Shown: positions 1 through 9,269, counted from the first letter of the stretch. The stretch is DNA of 64,000 nt from Kribbella jiaozuonensis (GCF_005233875.1 NZ_SZPZ01000001.1:248001-312000); one strand, 5' to 3'. The notes: generated by a model not told the origin, from the letters alone. Program-made: numbers and translations.

Positions 1-1
1 C

Positions 2-1768
2 GTCCTGCCCGCGCTGGTGATGGGTCCGGTGGCCGGCTGGATCGCGGACCGGCTCGACCGACGCTGGACGATGATCCTCGGCGACCTGATCCGGGCCGCG
101 TTCTTCGTCACGATCCCGATCGTCGGCACGCTGACCTGGCTGCTGGTCGCGACCGTGCTGATCGAGATCGTCAGCCTGATCTGGGGTCCGGCCAAGGACG
201 CCTCGGTGCCGAACCTGATTCCGCGGCACCGGCTCGAGGCGGCCAACCAGATCAGCCTGATCACGACGTACGGCACGGCTCTTCCGGCGGCGGCGATCTT
301 CACCGCGATCACGCTGGTCACGCGCTGGGCCGGCGACTTCTCCATAGATCTTGCTGTGTACGTGAACGCCGCGACATTCGCCATCTCCGCGCTCGCGATC
401 GTGTCGGTCGCCGAGATCGGCCGCGCGGTCCACGACCACGAGGACCATCCGACGCTCTGGCGGACCATGGTCGAGGGCTGGTCCTACGTCACCGGTACGC
501 CGGTGGTCCGCGGTCTCGTGGTCGGGATCTCGGGTGCGTTCGCAGCGGGTGCGGTCGTGGTCGGACTGGGCCGCACGTACGTCGAGGATCTCGGCGCGGG
601 CGATCCGGGGTACGGCGTGCTGTTCGGGGCTGTGTTCGGCGGTCTCGCGTTGGGCATGGGGTTTGCGCCGCGGATCTTCTCGGGGCTGTCGCGGCGACGG
701 TTGTTCGCGGCCGGGCTGGTCGGGTCGGGCATCTGCCTGGCCGGGCTGGCGTTGATCCAGCAGATCGAGATCGCGACGATGATCGCGATCCTGCTCGGGT
801 TCTGTGCGGGTGGCTCGTGGGTTTCCGGGTACACGTTGCTCGGCCTCGAGGTGCCGGATGCCGTTCGCGGGCGGACGTTCGCGTTCGTGCAGTCCGCCGT
901 GCGCACGGTGCTTGCGGTCACGTTGGCGATCGCGCCGTTCGCTGCTGGTGCGATCGGGCGGCACACGTGGACGATCCGCGGCCATTCGGCGACGTACAAC
1001 GGTGCTTCGATGACGATGCTCGCGGCCGCGATCCTGGCCGGGGTGATCGGCCTGCTCGCCTGGCGGCAGATGGACGACCGGCCGGGTGTGCCGTTCTGGC
1101 GCGACGTACGGAAGAGTTTCGGCAAGACCCGTGGTGACTACCCGACAACCGGTCTGTTCATCGCGATCGAGGGCGGCGACGGGGCCGGCAAGTCGACGCA
1201 GTCCGCGCTGCTGGTGAAATGGCTGGAAGAGCAAGGACAACAGGTCCTGCTGACTCGTGAGCCTGGCGCGACTGAGCTCGGGAAGACCTTGCGGCAGATC
1301 GTCCTCGACCCGGCGACCGGCGACATCTCGCACCGGACCGAGGCGCTGCTGTACGCCGCCGACAAGGCCGAGCACGTCGACTCCGTGATCAAGCCCGCGC
1401 TGAAGGCCGGGGCGGTCGTGATCACCGACCGGTACGTCGACTCCGCGCTGGCGTACCAGGGCTCCGGGCGCGACCTGGATGTGTCCGATGTCGAGCGGGT
1501 GAACCGCTGGGCCACCGATGATCTCCGGCCGAACCTGACGATCCTGCTCGATCTGCCGCCGAAGCGCGGTCTCGGCCGGTTCGAGGAGCGGGACCGGATC
1601 GAGGCGCAGTCCGACGAGTTCCACGAGCGGGTGCGGCACGCGTTCCTCGAGCTGGCGGCAGCGGAGCCGCAGTACTACCTGGTCATCGACGCATCCCAGG
1701 ACCGCGAGGACATCGCCAAGCAGATCCGCGCGCGTCTCCAGCCGATCCTCCCGAAGGTGGGCCTATGA
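2..1768 (+). CDS. tmk: Bifunctional MFS transporter/dTMP kinase, 5' end cut by window
   Basis: The reading frame is already open at the window edge, so the true start lies upstream. The first ~370 residues are a hydrophobic major facilitator domain, with a motif-A-like loop GWIADRLDRRW near the start and repeated membrane helices. From about nt 1149 the protein becomes thymidylate kinase: P-loop GGDGAGKST, the DRYVDSALAYQG dTMP-site segment, and an Arg-rich lid (RFEERDR). The kinase makes dTDP from dTMP for DNA synthesis in the cytoplasm; the substrate of the transporter half cannot be told. The stop overlaps the holB start by 4 bp (ATGA), so the two are translationally coupled. MFS-dTMP kinase fusions are known in Nocardioides-type actinobacteria. 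The kinase call is secure; whether both halves work is not shown. Confidence 0.93.
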   Translation, partial: VLPALVMGPVAGWIADRLDRRWTMILGDLIRAAFFVTIPIVGTLTWLLVATVLIEIVSLIWGPAKDASVPNLIPRHRLEAANQISLITTYGTALPAAAIFTAITLVTRWAGDFSIDLAVYVNAATFAISALAIVSVAEIGRAVHDHEDHPTLWRTMVEGWSYVTGTPVVRGLVVGISGAFAAGAVVVGLGRTYVEDLGAGDPGYGVLFGAVFGGLALGMGFAPRIFSGLSRRRLFAAGLVGSGICLAGLALIQQIEIATMIAILLGFCAGGSWVSGYTLLGLEVPDAVRGRTFAFVQSAVRTVLAVTLAIAPFAAGAIGRHTWTIRGHSATYNGASMTMLAAAILAGVIGLLAWRQMDDRPGVPFWRDVRKSFGKTRGDYPTTGLFIAIEGGDGAGKSTQSALLVKWLEEQGQQVLLTREPGATELGKTLRQIVLDPATGDISHRTEALLYAADKAEHVDSVIKPALKAGAVVITDRYVDSALAYQGSGRDLDVSDVERVNRWATDDLRPNLTILLDLPPKRGLGRFEERDRIEAQSDEFHERVRHAFLELAAAEPQYYLVIDASQDREDIAKQIRARLQPILPKVGL

Positions 1769-2973
1769 GTGTCTGGGACGACCTGGTCGGACAGGAGCCG
1801 GCAGTCGCCGTACTGCAGAAGGCCGTCGCCGGCGCCGCCGCCGTACTGCGTGGTGAGAAGGGTGCCGCGGTCGCCGGGATGACGCACGCCTGGCTGATCA
1901 CCGGCCCGCCTGGATCGGGCCGGTCGAACGCGGGCCGAGCATTCGCGGCTGCGTTGCAATGCGCCGACCAGGGCTGCGGCGTGTGCAACGACTGCCGCAC
2001 GACGCTCAGCGGGGCGCATCCCGACGTGTCGTTGATCCGCACCGAGCTGCTGTCGATCCGGGTCAGCGAGGTCCGTGAACTGGTCCGCCGCGCCGCGATG
2101 AGCCCGACGCAGGGGCGGTGGCAGGTGATGGTGGTCGAGGATGCGGACCGCCTGACCGAGCAGGCCGCGGACGCGTTGCTGAAGAGCATCGAGGAGCCGG
2201 CGCCGCGGACCGTCTGGGTGCTGTGCGCGCCGACGGTCGAGGACGTCGTACCGACGATTCGTTCGCGCTGCCGCCTGCTGGTGCTGCGTACGCCGCCGGT
2301 CGCCGCGGTCGCGGAGATGCTCAGCCGGAAGCTCGACGTGGATCAGGATCTGGCCTGGTTCGCGGCGCGGGCTGCCCAGGGGCATATCGGCCGGGCGCGG
2401 GCTCTGGCTCGTGACGAAGAGGTGCGCGAGCGGCGGAACAAGGTGCTCGAGGTCCCGTTCGCGTTGCGTGACCTCGGGGCGTGCTTGAAGGCGGCGCAGC
2501 AGCTGGTCGACGCCGCCAAGGTCGAGGCCAAGGCCAGCGCCGAGAAGGTCGACGAGAAGGAGCGGGCCGCGCTCGAGCAGGCGCTCGGGGTCGGCACGAA
2601 GGGCGCCAAACCGCGCGAGGCGAACGCCGCGCTGAAGGAGCTCGAAGACCAGCAGAAGGCACGCGCCAAACGCTGGGAACGCGATGTACTCGACCGCTCA
2701 CTCGTAGATCTGATGGCGCTGTACCGGGACGTGCTCGTGGTGCAGACGCGGTCGGGCAGCGAGCTGATCAACGCGGAGCTGCATCGCAACATCGAGCAGC
2801 TCGCGGGGCGGACGACTCCCGAGCAGACGGTACGCCGGATCGACGCGATCGGGATGTGCCGCGAGGCGATCGAGGCGAACGTCGCACCGCTCGTCGCGCT
2901 GGAGGCGATGACGGTCTCGTTGTTCGAGGGACGCAACGACGGGTTCACGATTCCGCGCCGGGTACTGCGCTGA
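1765..2973 (+). CDS. holB: DNA polymerase III subunit delta'
   Basis: 402-residue clamp-loader subunit. The AAA+ fold is visible: a P-loop-like GPPGSGRS in which the usual Lys is Arg, a four-Cys zinc module (CADQGCGVCNDC), the segment VVEDADRLTEQAADALLKSIEEP, and the sensor motif IRSRCR. Delta' is normally the non-hydrolysing, rigid subunit of the loader, so the degenerate P-loop is expected. It helps load the beta sliding clamp. After residue ~220 there is a charged, Ala/Lys/Glu-rich stretch, longer than in E. coli HolB and typical of actinobacteria. The start is fixed by the 4-bp overlap with tmk; the tmk-holB order is a conserved bacterial arrangement. Confidence 0.93.
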   Translation: MSVWDDLVGQEPAVAVLQKAVAGAAAVLRGEKGAAVAGMTHAWLITGPPGSGRSNAGRAFAAALQCADQGCGVCNDCRTTLSGAHPDVSLIRTELLSIRVSEVRELVRRAAMSPTQGRWQVMVVEDADRLTEQAADALLKSIEEPAPRTVWVLCAPTVEDVVPTIRSRCRLLVLRTPPVAAVAEMLSRKLDVDQDLAWFAARAAQGHIGRARALARDEEVRERRNKVLEVPFALRDLGACLKAAQQLVDAAKVEAKASAEKVDEKERAALEQALGVGTKGAKPREANAALKELEDQQKARAKRWERDVLDRSLVDLMALYRDVLVVQTRSGSELINAELHRNIEQLAGRTTPEQTVRRIDAIGMCREAIEANVAPLVALEAMTVSLFEGRNDGFTIPRRVLR

Positions 2974-3104
2974 GGCATTAGTCACGTTCCGGGGTCCACG
3001 TCCGATAACTGGGCGGATGGTGTAACACCGAGACCGGCGGGTCCGATGACTGGGTGTCCGGGTGAAGCAGACCGCTCGGCACATTTCTGCGCGAACGGAC
3101 ACCG

Positions 3105-3773
3105 ATGAACCAGCCGCCCTCCGAGATCCAGCCTGTGCGGCAGCCGTTGCCGTCGGCTGAGTCATGGCTCGAGGGCGTCCCGACTCCGGCCCAGCAGAAG
3201 CAGGACGGGTACGCCGTCGCGGCACTCGCGACCAGCCTGCCCGGGCTCGTGCCGATCGCCGTCGTACTGGCCGCGATCGCGTTGCGCCGGATCAAACGGA
3301 CCGGTGGCCGCGGGAAACGGCTCGCGTACGGCGCGTTGCTGGTGTCGCTGTGCTGGGTGATCGCGACAGCGGTCGCGGTGACGCTCAACCTGGTCGGTGA
3401 GCACCGGGCCGGGATCGGCCGGACGGTGTCGATCTCGCAGGTCGCCGTCGGCCGCTGCTTCGACGCGGACCTGGACGCCGATGCGCTGAAGCTGGTGACG
3501 ATCGCGGACTGCGCCGCGCCGCACACCGGGGAGGCGTACGCGAAGGTGCGCGCGGGGCTGGTGGGGCTGTCCGTGGCGCAGACCGGGACGGTGGCGACGC
3601 AGCAGTGCGCTGGGGCGTTCGTCGAGTTCGTGGGGAAGCCGTACGAGCGGTCCGAGCTGGACATGTACTACGTCGTATTGGAAAATCGTGACGTTGCTGA
3701 CGGCAACGTCCTGTGTCTGGTCGGGATGCCGGGGACCAAGCTGACGGGTACGATGCGCGGATCACAGCGGTAA
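3105..3773 (+). CDS. DUF4190/septum-formation-type membrane protein
   Basis: 222 residues. A Pro/Gln-rich N-terminus is followed by two membrane helices (about residues 38-60 and 75-97) with a basic KRTGGRGKR loop between them, as in DUF4190 proteins. The C-terminal ~110 residues resemble the actinobacterial 'septum formation' domain: VGRCFD near its start, then spaced cysteines (IADCAAPH, QQCAGAF) likely to form disulfides outside the membrane. The next gene has the same C-terminal organisation, so the pair are probably diverged paralogues. The start at ATG 3105 has only a weak ribosome site. Function is unproven; the name comes from the domain family only. Confidence 0.7.
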   Translation: MNQPPSEIQPVRQPLPSAESWLEGVPTPAQQKQDGYAVAALATSLPGLVPIAVVLAAIALRRIKRTGGRGKRLAYGALLVSLCWVIATAVAVTLNLVGEHRAGIGRTVSISQVAVGRCFDADLDADALKLVTIADCAAPHTGEAYAKVRAGLVGLSVAQTGTVATQQCAGAFVEFVGKPYERSELDMYYVVLENRDVADGNVLCLVGMPGTKLTGTMRGSQR

Positions 3774-3800
3774 TGCCCGCGGGGGAGCAGTGGGGATAGC

Positions 3801-4907
3801 GTGACTCAGCCACCGTACGATCCAGAACGTCCACAGGACCGGCCACACGACGAGCCCCAGGACGCCACCCAGTCGTTCCCTACACAGGACCCGACCCAGG
3901 TGTTCCCGACGCAGGATCCGACGCGAGTCTTTCCGGCGCAGGATCCGGGCCAGGGGTTCCCGGCGGCGGGGTCGACGCGGGCGTTTCCGACGTACGGGCG
4001 GCCGGAGCAGGCGCATCCGCAACAGACGGGTTCGTCGCCTTGGGCGGCTCCTGGGCATCCGCAGCCTGCTCCCGGGCAACCGCAGTACGGGCAAACCGCC
4101 TACGGGCAGACGGCTTATGGGCCGGCGCCACAGGGGCAACAGGGTTATGGGCAGCCGTCTTATGGGCAGCAGCCGCCGTCGTACGGGCAGGGATACGGTC
4201 CTGGGCAGTATCCGCCGCAGTACGGGCAGGCACCGGCGCCGTACGGGTATGGGTACGGCTACTCGGGGTCGGGCGGGACAAACGGGCTCGCGGCCGCGGC
4301 GCTGGCGACCGGGATCGGCGGGATCTTCATCGGCATCTCCGCGCCGGTCGCGATCGGGCTCGGCATCGCCGCGCTCGTCCAGATCAACCGCCGCCAGCAG
4401 GCCGGCAAGGGCATGGCGATCGCCGGGCTGGTGATCGGCTCGCTCGTGACGATCGGGTACGTGCTCGTGATCGGGCTCGTGATCGCGTTCGGTTCGTCGG
4501 TCAACGAGGGCTACAACTCACCCGAACCGGTCTCGTCGTACTCCGCCGGTCCGACAACCAGCGTCGACGATCTCGCTGTCGGTGAATGCTTCAACGACGG
4601 CACCGAAGAGGACGAGGTCGTGCGCCAACCGTGCACGCTCGCCCACGACGGCGAGGTCATCGCCGACGTCACCCTCCCCGAAGGCCCGTACCCCGGCGAC
4701 AACGGCGTCGACAAAGCCGCCGACCGCGCCTGCACCCCGACCTTCACCAGCTACGTCGGCAAATCCCCCGACGACTCCGAGCTGGACCTCTCCTACTGGA
4801 CCCCCACCAGATCCCTCTGGGAAGACGACGACCGCCTCGTAGTCTGCGCCGCCTACGGCCCCGACCACGACAAACTAACCAGCACAGTAAAAAACAGCCA
4901 CCGCTAA
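3801..4907 (+). CDS. Gln/Tyr/Pro-rich DUF4190 and septum-formation-type membrane protein
   Basis: 368 residues from GTG 3801, preceded by a G-rich stretch. Residues 1-155 are low-complexity: FPTQDPT-type repeats, then YGQ/QGYGQ-type repeats, a likely disordered cytoplasmic tail. Two membrane helices follow (about 160-190 and 205-235) with a short basic loop NRRQQAGKG, the DUF4190 pattern. The last ~125 residues carry VGECFNDG and further cysteines (RQPCTLAHDGE, RACTPTF, VVCAAY), matching the extracellular septum-formation domain of the preceding paralogue 28 bp upstream. The 3' third changes codon style (C-ending, G-poor) relative to the start. A tail plus membrane plus extracellular domain suggests an envelope role, not proven. 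Confidence 0.7.
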   Translation: MTQPPYDPERPQDRPHDEPQDATQSFPTQDPTQVFPTQDPTRVFPAQDPGQGFPAAGSTRAFPTYGRPEQAHPQQTGSSPWAAPGHPQPAPGQPQYGQTAYGQTAYGPAPQGQQGYGQPSYGQQPPSYGQGYGPGQYPPQYGQAPAPYGYGYGYSGSGGTNGLAAAALATGIGGIFIGISAPVAIGLGIAALVQINRRQQAGKGMAIAGLVIGSLVTIGYVLVIGLVIAFGSSVNEGYNSPEPVSSYSAGPTTSVDDLAVGECFNDGTEEDEVVRQPCTLAHDGEVIADVTLPEGPYPGDNGVDKAADRACTPTFTSYVGKSPDDSELDLSYWTPTRSLWEDDDRLVVCAAYGPDHDKLTSTVKNSHR

Positions 4908-4915
4908 CACGCAGT

Positions 4916-4944
4916 CGAGCCGGAGACGTTAGGTCTCCGGCTCG
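4916..4944 (+). terminator. Intrinsic-terminator-like hairpin
   Basis: A perfect 12-bp inverted repeat (CGAGCCGGAGAC / GTCTCCGGCTCG) with a 5-nt loop, directly after the DUF4190 gene and between two convergent genes. There is no T-tract, as is common in high-GC actinobacteria, so it may act in both directions. Confidence 0.7.
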
Positions 4945-4956
4945 GCTGATGTCCGG

Positions 4957-5166
4957 TCAGGGAGTGGCTGGGACGACGATGTGCTTGGCGTCGGCCATGT
5001 AGCGGCCGGCGGCAGCGGAGGACTCGTCCGGGGTGCTGCCAGCCTCGCGTGCCACCATGTAGGCCGCGTACCAGTCCCACCAGTCGTGCTGCGGGGCGAC
5101 TGCCTCGAAGCGGCCGTGGTGCAGGGCGGTCTCCTGCAAGAGATGGGTCATGGCTGTGACGTCCAT
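4957..5166 (-). CDS. Small conserved protein of the VOC operon, function unknown
   Basis: 69 residues from ATG 5166; the frame extends further upstream, but this start sits 2 bp after the stop of the VOC gene. The protein is soluble and aromatic-rich, with the run HDWWDWYAAYMVAREAGS. Small proteins with an E-H-x-W-W-D-W-Y-A core are, from memory, common in actinobacteria without assigned function. It is the last gene of a three-gene reverse-strand operon and reads toward the hairpin at 4916-4944. Confidence 0.6.
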   Translation of the reverse strand: MDVTAMTHLLQETALHHGRFEAVAPQHDWWDWYAAYMVAREAGSTPDESSAAAGRYMADAKHIVVPATP

Positions 5167-5168
5167 GG

Positions 5169-5636
5169 TCAGACCCTCCCCGGGATGCGTTCGGTGACTT
5201 CCTGTAGGACCCACTGGTTGCCGTCCGGGTCCGAGAACGCTGCGTGGCTCACGTACGAGCGGCCCTCGGGATCTCGGCCGGGCTCGGGCGCCTGTCCCGG
5301 GCGTGCGTGCCAGATCTCGCCGATCTCGTTGCCGCGATCGACCAGCTCCGCGCGCGCTGCCTCGATGTTCGTGACGACCAGCAGTAGGCGCTGCAGCCGG
5401 TCCGCGCCGGCTGGGGCGAACTGGATCGACGCCGGTGAGCCGGGCGGAGTGAACTGGATGCGGCGACTCCCGGCGACCGTGATGTCGATGTCGAGACGCC
5501 AGCCGAGGCGTTGGTAGAAGGCCTTCGCGCGGTCGAAGTCGGTGACCGGGAGCGGCGTGGCTTCGAACCTCATTGGGACGGTCGCGAGGTCCTGACCTTC
5601 GGGCGGGGACGGAACGGTGAACTGGGTGGTGCTCAT
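5169..5636 (-). CDS. VOC (glyoxalase/bleomycin-resistance fold) family protein
   Basis: 155 residues from ATG 5636, which overlaps the upstream membrane-protein stop by 4 bp. The betaalphabetabetabeta VOC pattern is visible: RFEATPLPVTDFDRAKAFYQRLGW at the start of the first module and FSDPDGNQWVLQE at the end of the second, the DPDGN turn being the family hallmark. Members bind a metal and act as lyases, dioxygenases or drug-binding proteins; here the substrate is unknown. Lies in an operon with a membrane protein and a small protein, divergent from a large LuxR-type regulator at 6478. Confidence 0.8.
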   Translation of the reverse strand: MSTTQFTVPSPPEGQDLATVPMRFEATPLPVTDFDRAKAFYQRLGWRLDIDITVAGSRRIQFTPPGSPASIQFAPAGADRLQRLLLVVTNIEAARAELVDRGNEIGEIWHARPGQAPEPGRDPEGRSYVSHAAFSDPDGNQWVLQEVTERIPGRV

Positions 5637-6346
5637 GACAACTCCTTGATGTTGTGGTTGGTGATGGAGGATCCGCGCCGTACGAGCATCACGATCGACG
5701 CGACGCCGACCCAGGCCCAGAACGGCGTGATGTTGACGTAGACCACGTCGAAGAGCAGGGCGATCGAGGCCACGATCCCCAGCCAGGCAAGCCATTTCGG
5801 GAACACGGCGGTGCGGAAGATCACCACGGCGGCGGCCAGAATGACGAGGATCCCGGAGAATCCACCGCCGAGCAGCAGGGCCAATCGACCCAACGGAGGC
5901 AGCACGCGGACCAGGTCGACATCGGTCACGGACGCTCCGCGCAATGCGATGGCGTACGGAATGGCGGCGTACGCCGCGGCAGCGCCCATCCAGACTGCGC
6001 TGAAGGCCACACCGGCGCCGAACGCGATGTTCGAAACGGTGCCCTGTCCGCCTTCAGCTCTTCGCAGTTCGTTGCGCAATCGGACCAGGAACCCCAGGAA
6101 CGCAAGCGCGCCGAGGACCCAGAGGTACGCGCCGATCAGGTTGGTGGTGTGACGACCGGCGTCGGCGAGGTAGGCGGTGATCTCCTGCGCCGGTGCGTCC
6201 GGAAGCGGCACATCGCCGATCAGCATGCTGCCGACGACCATCAGTACGACGAACGCGAGGCCGGCGATCGGCCCGGAACGCCCGAACCGGCTCAATGCCG
6301 TTGCCTGGTTCGACTCTGCCGAACTGGCCTTAATGTAGGTATCCAT
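5633..6346 (-). CDS. DUF4386-like multi-pass membrane protein
   Basis: 237 residues. The frame is open far upstream, but ATG 6346 has a good ribosome site (GGAGGG 7 nt before) and begins where hydrophobic, protein-like sequence begins. About six membrane helices can be seen: one near residues 28-46, one near 80-100, one near 115-135, and a cluster after 150. The layout resembles DUF4386 proteins; the family call is tentative. First gene of the operon leading into the VOC protein (4-bp overlap). Confidence 0.6.
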   Translation of the reverse strand: MDTYIKASSAESNQATALSRFGRSGPIAGLAFVVLMVVGSMLIGDVPLPDAPAQEITAYLADAGRHTTNLIGAYLWVLGALAFLGFLVRLRNELRRAEGGQGTVSNIAFGAGVAFSAVWMGAAAAYAAIPYAIALRGASVTDVDLVRVLPPLGRLALLLGGGFSGILVILAAAVVIFRTAVFPKWLAWLGIVASIALLFDVVYVNITPFWAWVGVASIVMLVRRGSSITNHNIKELS

Positions 6347-6410
6347 GATGTCCCTCCAAGGGGCTCGTTGTTCAGGAGGACCACCGTGGCGCGTTGGTCG
6401 CTGGGTCGAG

Positions 6411-6427
6411 CCAGGCACGCTGCCTGG
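6411..6427. promoter_or_regulatory. Inverted repeat in divergent promoter region
   Basis: CCAGGCA-cgc-TGCCTGG, a perfect 7-bp inverted repeat, lies between the divergent starts at 6346 and 6478. It is placed like an operator for the adjacent LuxR-type regulator; binding is inferred only. Confidence 0.4.
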
Positions 6428-6477
6428 TCGGTGGTGACTGGCGGGCACACGGTTGTTCACGGGCGGATGCGATAGCG

Positions 6478-9240
6478 ATGGCGACGTCTGGTCCGCAGCT
6501 GCTCGGCCGGCACCGCGAGTGCCTGGCCCTGGACGAACTGCTGACCGGCGTGTGGTCCGGATCGAGCCAGGCGCTTGTACTGCGTGGTGAGGCCGGCGTG
6601 GGGAAGAGCGCGTTGCTGGACTACCTGGTGCAGCGCGCATCGCATTGCCGGGTCGCTCGCATCGGCGGTGTCGAGTCCGAGATGGAGCTGGCGTTCGCGG
6701 CGTTGCACCAGCTCTGCGCACCGTTCGCCGACCACCTGGAGGTGCTTCCGGATCCGCAGCGCGCAGCCCTCGGCACGGCTCTCGGTCTGCGCGACGGCGA
6801 TGTCCCCGACCTGTTCCGGGTCGGCCTGGCCGTGTTGAGCCTGCTGTCCGACGTCGCCGAGGAGCGGCCGCTGATCTGTGCTGTGGACGACGCGCAGTGG
6901 CTGGACGCGGCATCGGCGCAGGCGTTGGCGTTCGTAGCTCGCCGTCTCGGCGCCGAATCGGTCGGACTGGTCTTCGCCGTACGCCATCCGGTCGCCGAGC
7001 AGCACCTGGACGGGCTCCCGGAACTCCTCGTCTCCGGTCTGGACAGCGGCGATGCGCAGGCCCTGCTGGAGGCCGTGGTGGCGGGACCGCTCGACGAGCG
7101 GGTACGCGATCGGATCGTCGCGGAGACGCGTGGGAACCCGCTGGCGCTGCTGGAGCTGCCACGTGGCCGTTCGCCCGCTGAGTTGGCAGGCGGTTTCGGG
7201 CTGGACGGCGCGCCCGCGCTGATGGGCCGCATCGAGCAGACCTTCCGCGAACGGCTCACCGACCTTCCACCGGCGACGCGGCTGTTACTGCTTGTCGCGG
7301 CTGCCGAGACGGTCGGCGATTCGCTCCGGGTGTGGCGCGCGGCCGCCGTACTGGGGATCGACGCCGATGCGGCCGAGCCTGCGACCGACGCCGGCCTGGT
7401 CGAGCTCGGTACGCAGGTGCGCTTCCGGCACCCGCTTGTGCGCTCTGCGGTGTACGGCGGGGCAGATCCGGCCGAGCGCCGACGCGTTCATCGAGCGCTC
7501 GCCGACGTCACCGATGCCGAGTCCGATCCCGATCGCCGAGCCTGGCACCTCGCTCACGCGACCCCCGGGCTGGACGAAGGCGTAGCTGCCGAGCTGGAGC
7601 GCTCGGCGGACCGGGCCAGAGCACGAGGCGGGCTGGCCGCGGACGCCGCCTTCCACCAACGCGCCGCCGAGCTCACACCCGATCCGGAGCGCCGCGCGCA
7701 ACGTGCCCTCGCCGCAGCCCAGAGCAAACACAAGGTCGGAGCGCCGGAGTCGGCTCTCCACCTGCTGACAGCTGCGCAGGCGGGACCGCTGCCCGAACTC
7801 GATCGTGCCCGCGCGCAACTGCTGCGTGCGCAGATCACCTTCGCCACCACGCGTGGCCGGGACGCCGCGGCACTCCTGCTCGATGCGGCTCGGCGGTTGG
7901 AGAAGGTGGACGCAACCGTTGCCCGCGAGACGTACCTCGACGCGTTCGCCGCAGCGTTCTCGGCCGGTCGACTCGCAGAGCGCGGCAGTGTGAGCGAGGT
8001 CGCCGCCGCCGTACTCGCCGCCGACTATGGGCCGTCCAAGCGGTCGTGCGACCTGCTTCTCGACGGGCTCGCGCTGCTCACGACCGAGGGCTACCGCGTG
8101 GGAGCGCCGCCGTTGGCGGTTGCGTTGCGGGCGTTCCGTGACGAGCAGCTCTCCGAGGACGACCAGCTCCGCTGGCTCTGGCTGGCCTGCCACACAGCCC
8201 GGGCTCTGGGCGACGACGAGGCGTGGGACGAGCTCACCGCCCGCCAGGTAGCGCTCGCTCGTCGGGCCGGCGCGTTCTCGGTACTGCCTGTCGCGCTCAG
8301 CGACCGCCTCAGCGTGGAACTGTTCTCCGGACGGTTCGCGGTCGCCGCCTCACTCGCTGCTGAGGCGGACTCCGTCGTCGAGGCGACGGGCAGCCACCTG
8401 ATGCTGCGTGGGCCGATCGCCCTGGCCAACTGGCGCGGGCTGGACGCCGAGGCGATGGCTCTCACGAAGGCGCGCCAGGACGACGTACTGCGTCGTGGCG
8501 AAGGACTCTGGCTCGTCGCCAACGATTGGGGCCACGCGATGCGGTACAACGGCCTCGGCCGGTACGACGATGCGCTGGCCGCCGCGCAGCGAGCCGCCGA
8601 GGATCCGTATGCGCTCGGACTGCCGATCCTGTTCTTCTCGGAGCTCATCGAGGCGGCCGTCCGCAGCGGTAACCCGGAGCGTGCCACCGATCCGCTCGCA
8701 CGGATGGCCGAGATCGCGGAGTCGAGCGGCACCGACTGGGCGCTCGGGACATACGCCCGTTCAGCTGCCGTGTGCGCAGACGGCGCCGACGCCGAGGAGC
8801 TGTACCGTGAGGCGATCGAGCGGCTGTCGGGCATCCACATCCGCGGCTGCGAGACCCTCGCGCGCACCCATCTGCTGTACGGCGAATGGCTGCGGCGCGA
8901 GCAGCGCCGGGTCGACGCGCGCGAACAGCTGCGGATCGCTCACGAGCTGCTGTCCGGGATGGGCATGGAGGCGTTCGCCGATCGCGCCCGCCGCGAACTG
9001 CTGGCCACCGGTGAGACGGTCCGCAAGCGTACGGTCGAGACGCTCGAGGACCTGACCCCGCAGGAGCTGCAGATCGCCCGGATGGCGGCCGAAGGGCGGA
9101 CGAACCCGGAGATCGGCGCGCAGCTGTTCCTCAGCCGTCGCACCGTCGAATGGCACCTGCGCAAGGTCTTCGGAAAGCTCGGCGTCGGTTCCCGCCGCGA
9201 GCTGCGGGACGCGCTGCCCGACGGCCGCGCCGCGGTCTAG
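6478..9240 (+). CDS. Large LuxR-family ATPase transcriptional regulator (LAL type)
   Basis: About 920 residues from ATG 6478; an upstream in-frame extension looks non-coding, and no strong ribosome site decides the start. An AAA-type ATPase domain follows the first ~20 residues: Walker A GEAGVGKSALLDYL and Walker B ICAVDDAQWLDAAS. A long helical region, probably TPR-like repeats, fills the middle. The C-terminus is a LuxR helix-turn-helix (LTPQELQIARMAAEGRTNPE, then SRRTVEWHLRKVFGKLG). LAL regulators are ATP-dependent activators, often of nearby transport or secondary-metabolism genes. It is followed 119 bp later by an MFS exporter and is divergent from the VOC operon, either of which could be its target. 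Confidence 0.88.
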   Translation: MATSGPQLLGRHRECLALDELLTGVWSGSSQALVLRGEAGVGKSALLDYLVQRASHCRVARIGGVESEMELAFAALHQLCAPFADHLEVLPDPQRAALGTALGLRDGDVPDLFRVGLAVLSLLSDVAEERPLICAVDDAQWLDAASAQALAFVARRLGAESVGLVFAVRHPVAEQHLDGLPELLVSGLDSGDAQALLEAVVAGPLDERVRDRIVAETRGNPLALLELPRGRSPAELAGGFGLDGAPALMGRIEQTFRERLTDLPPATRLLLLVAAAETVGDSLRVWRAAAVLGIDADAAEPATDAGLVELGTQVRFRHPLVRSAVYGGADPAERRRVHRALADVTDAESDPDRRAWHLAHATPGLDEGVAAELERSADRARARGGLAADAAFHQRAAELTPDPERRAQRALAAAQSKHKVGAPESALHLLTAAQAGPLPELDRARAQLLRAQITFATTRGRDAAALLLDAARRLEKVDATVARETYLDAFAAAFSAGRLAERGSVSEVAAAVLAADYGPSKRSCDLLLDGLALLTTEGYRVGAPPLAVALRAFRDEQLSEDDQLRWLWLACHTARALGDDEAWDELTARQVALARRAGAFSVLPVALSDRLSVELFSGRFAVAASLAAEADSVVEATGSHLMLRGPIALANWRGLDAEAMALTKARQDDVLRRGEGLWLVANDWGHAMRYNGLGRYDDALAAAQRAAEDPYALGLPILFFSELIEAAVRSGNPERATDPLARMAEIAESSGTDWALGTYARSAAVCADGADAEELYREAIERLSGIHIRGCETLARTHLLYGEWLRREQRRVDAREQLRIAHELLSGMGMEAFADRARRELLATGETVRKRTVETLEDLTPQELQIARMAAEGRTNPEIGAQLFLSRRTVEWHLRKVFGKLGVGSRRELRDALPDGRAAV

Positions 9241-9269
9241 TACCTCACTGGGGCGCGACCAGTGAGGTA
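9241..9269 (+). terminator. Hairpin directly after the LuxR-type regulator gene
   Basis: TACCTCACTGG / CCAGTGAGGTA is a perfect 11-bp inverted repeat with a 7-nt loop, starting on the base after the stop codon. It could end the regulator transcript or, lying 90 bp before the MFS gene, be an operator. No T-tract. Confidence 0.5.

Noticed and set aside
6347..7162. Upstream extension of the DUF4386-like gene to 7162
   Set aside because: The extension is low-complexity Pro/Arg sequence antisense to the LuxR-type regulator, whereas ATG 6346 has a GGAGG site.
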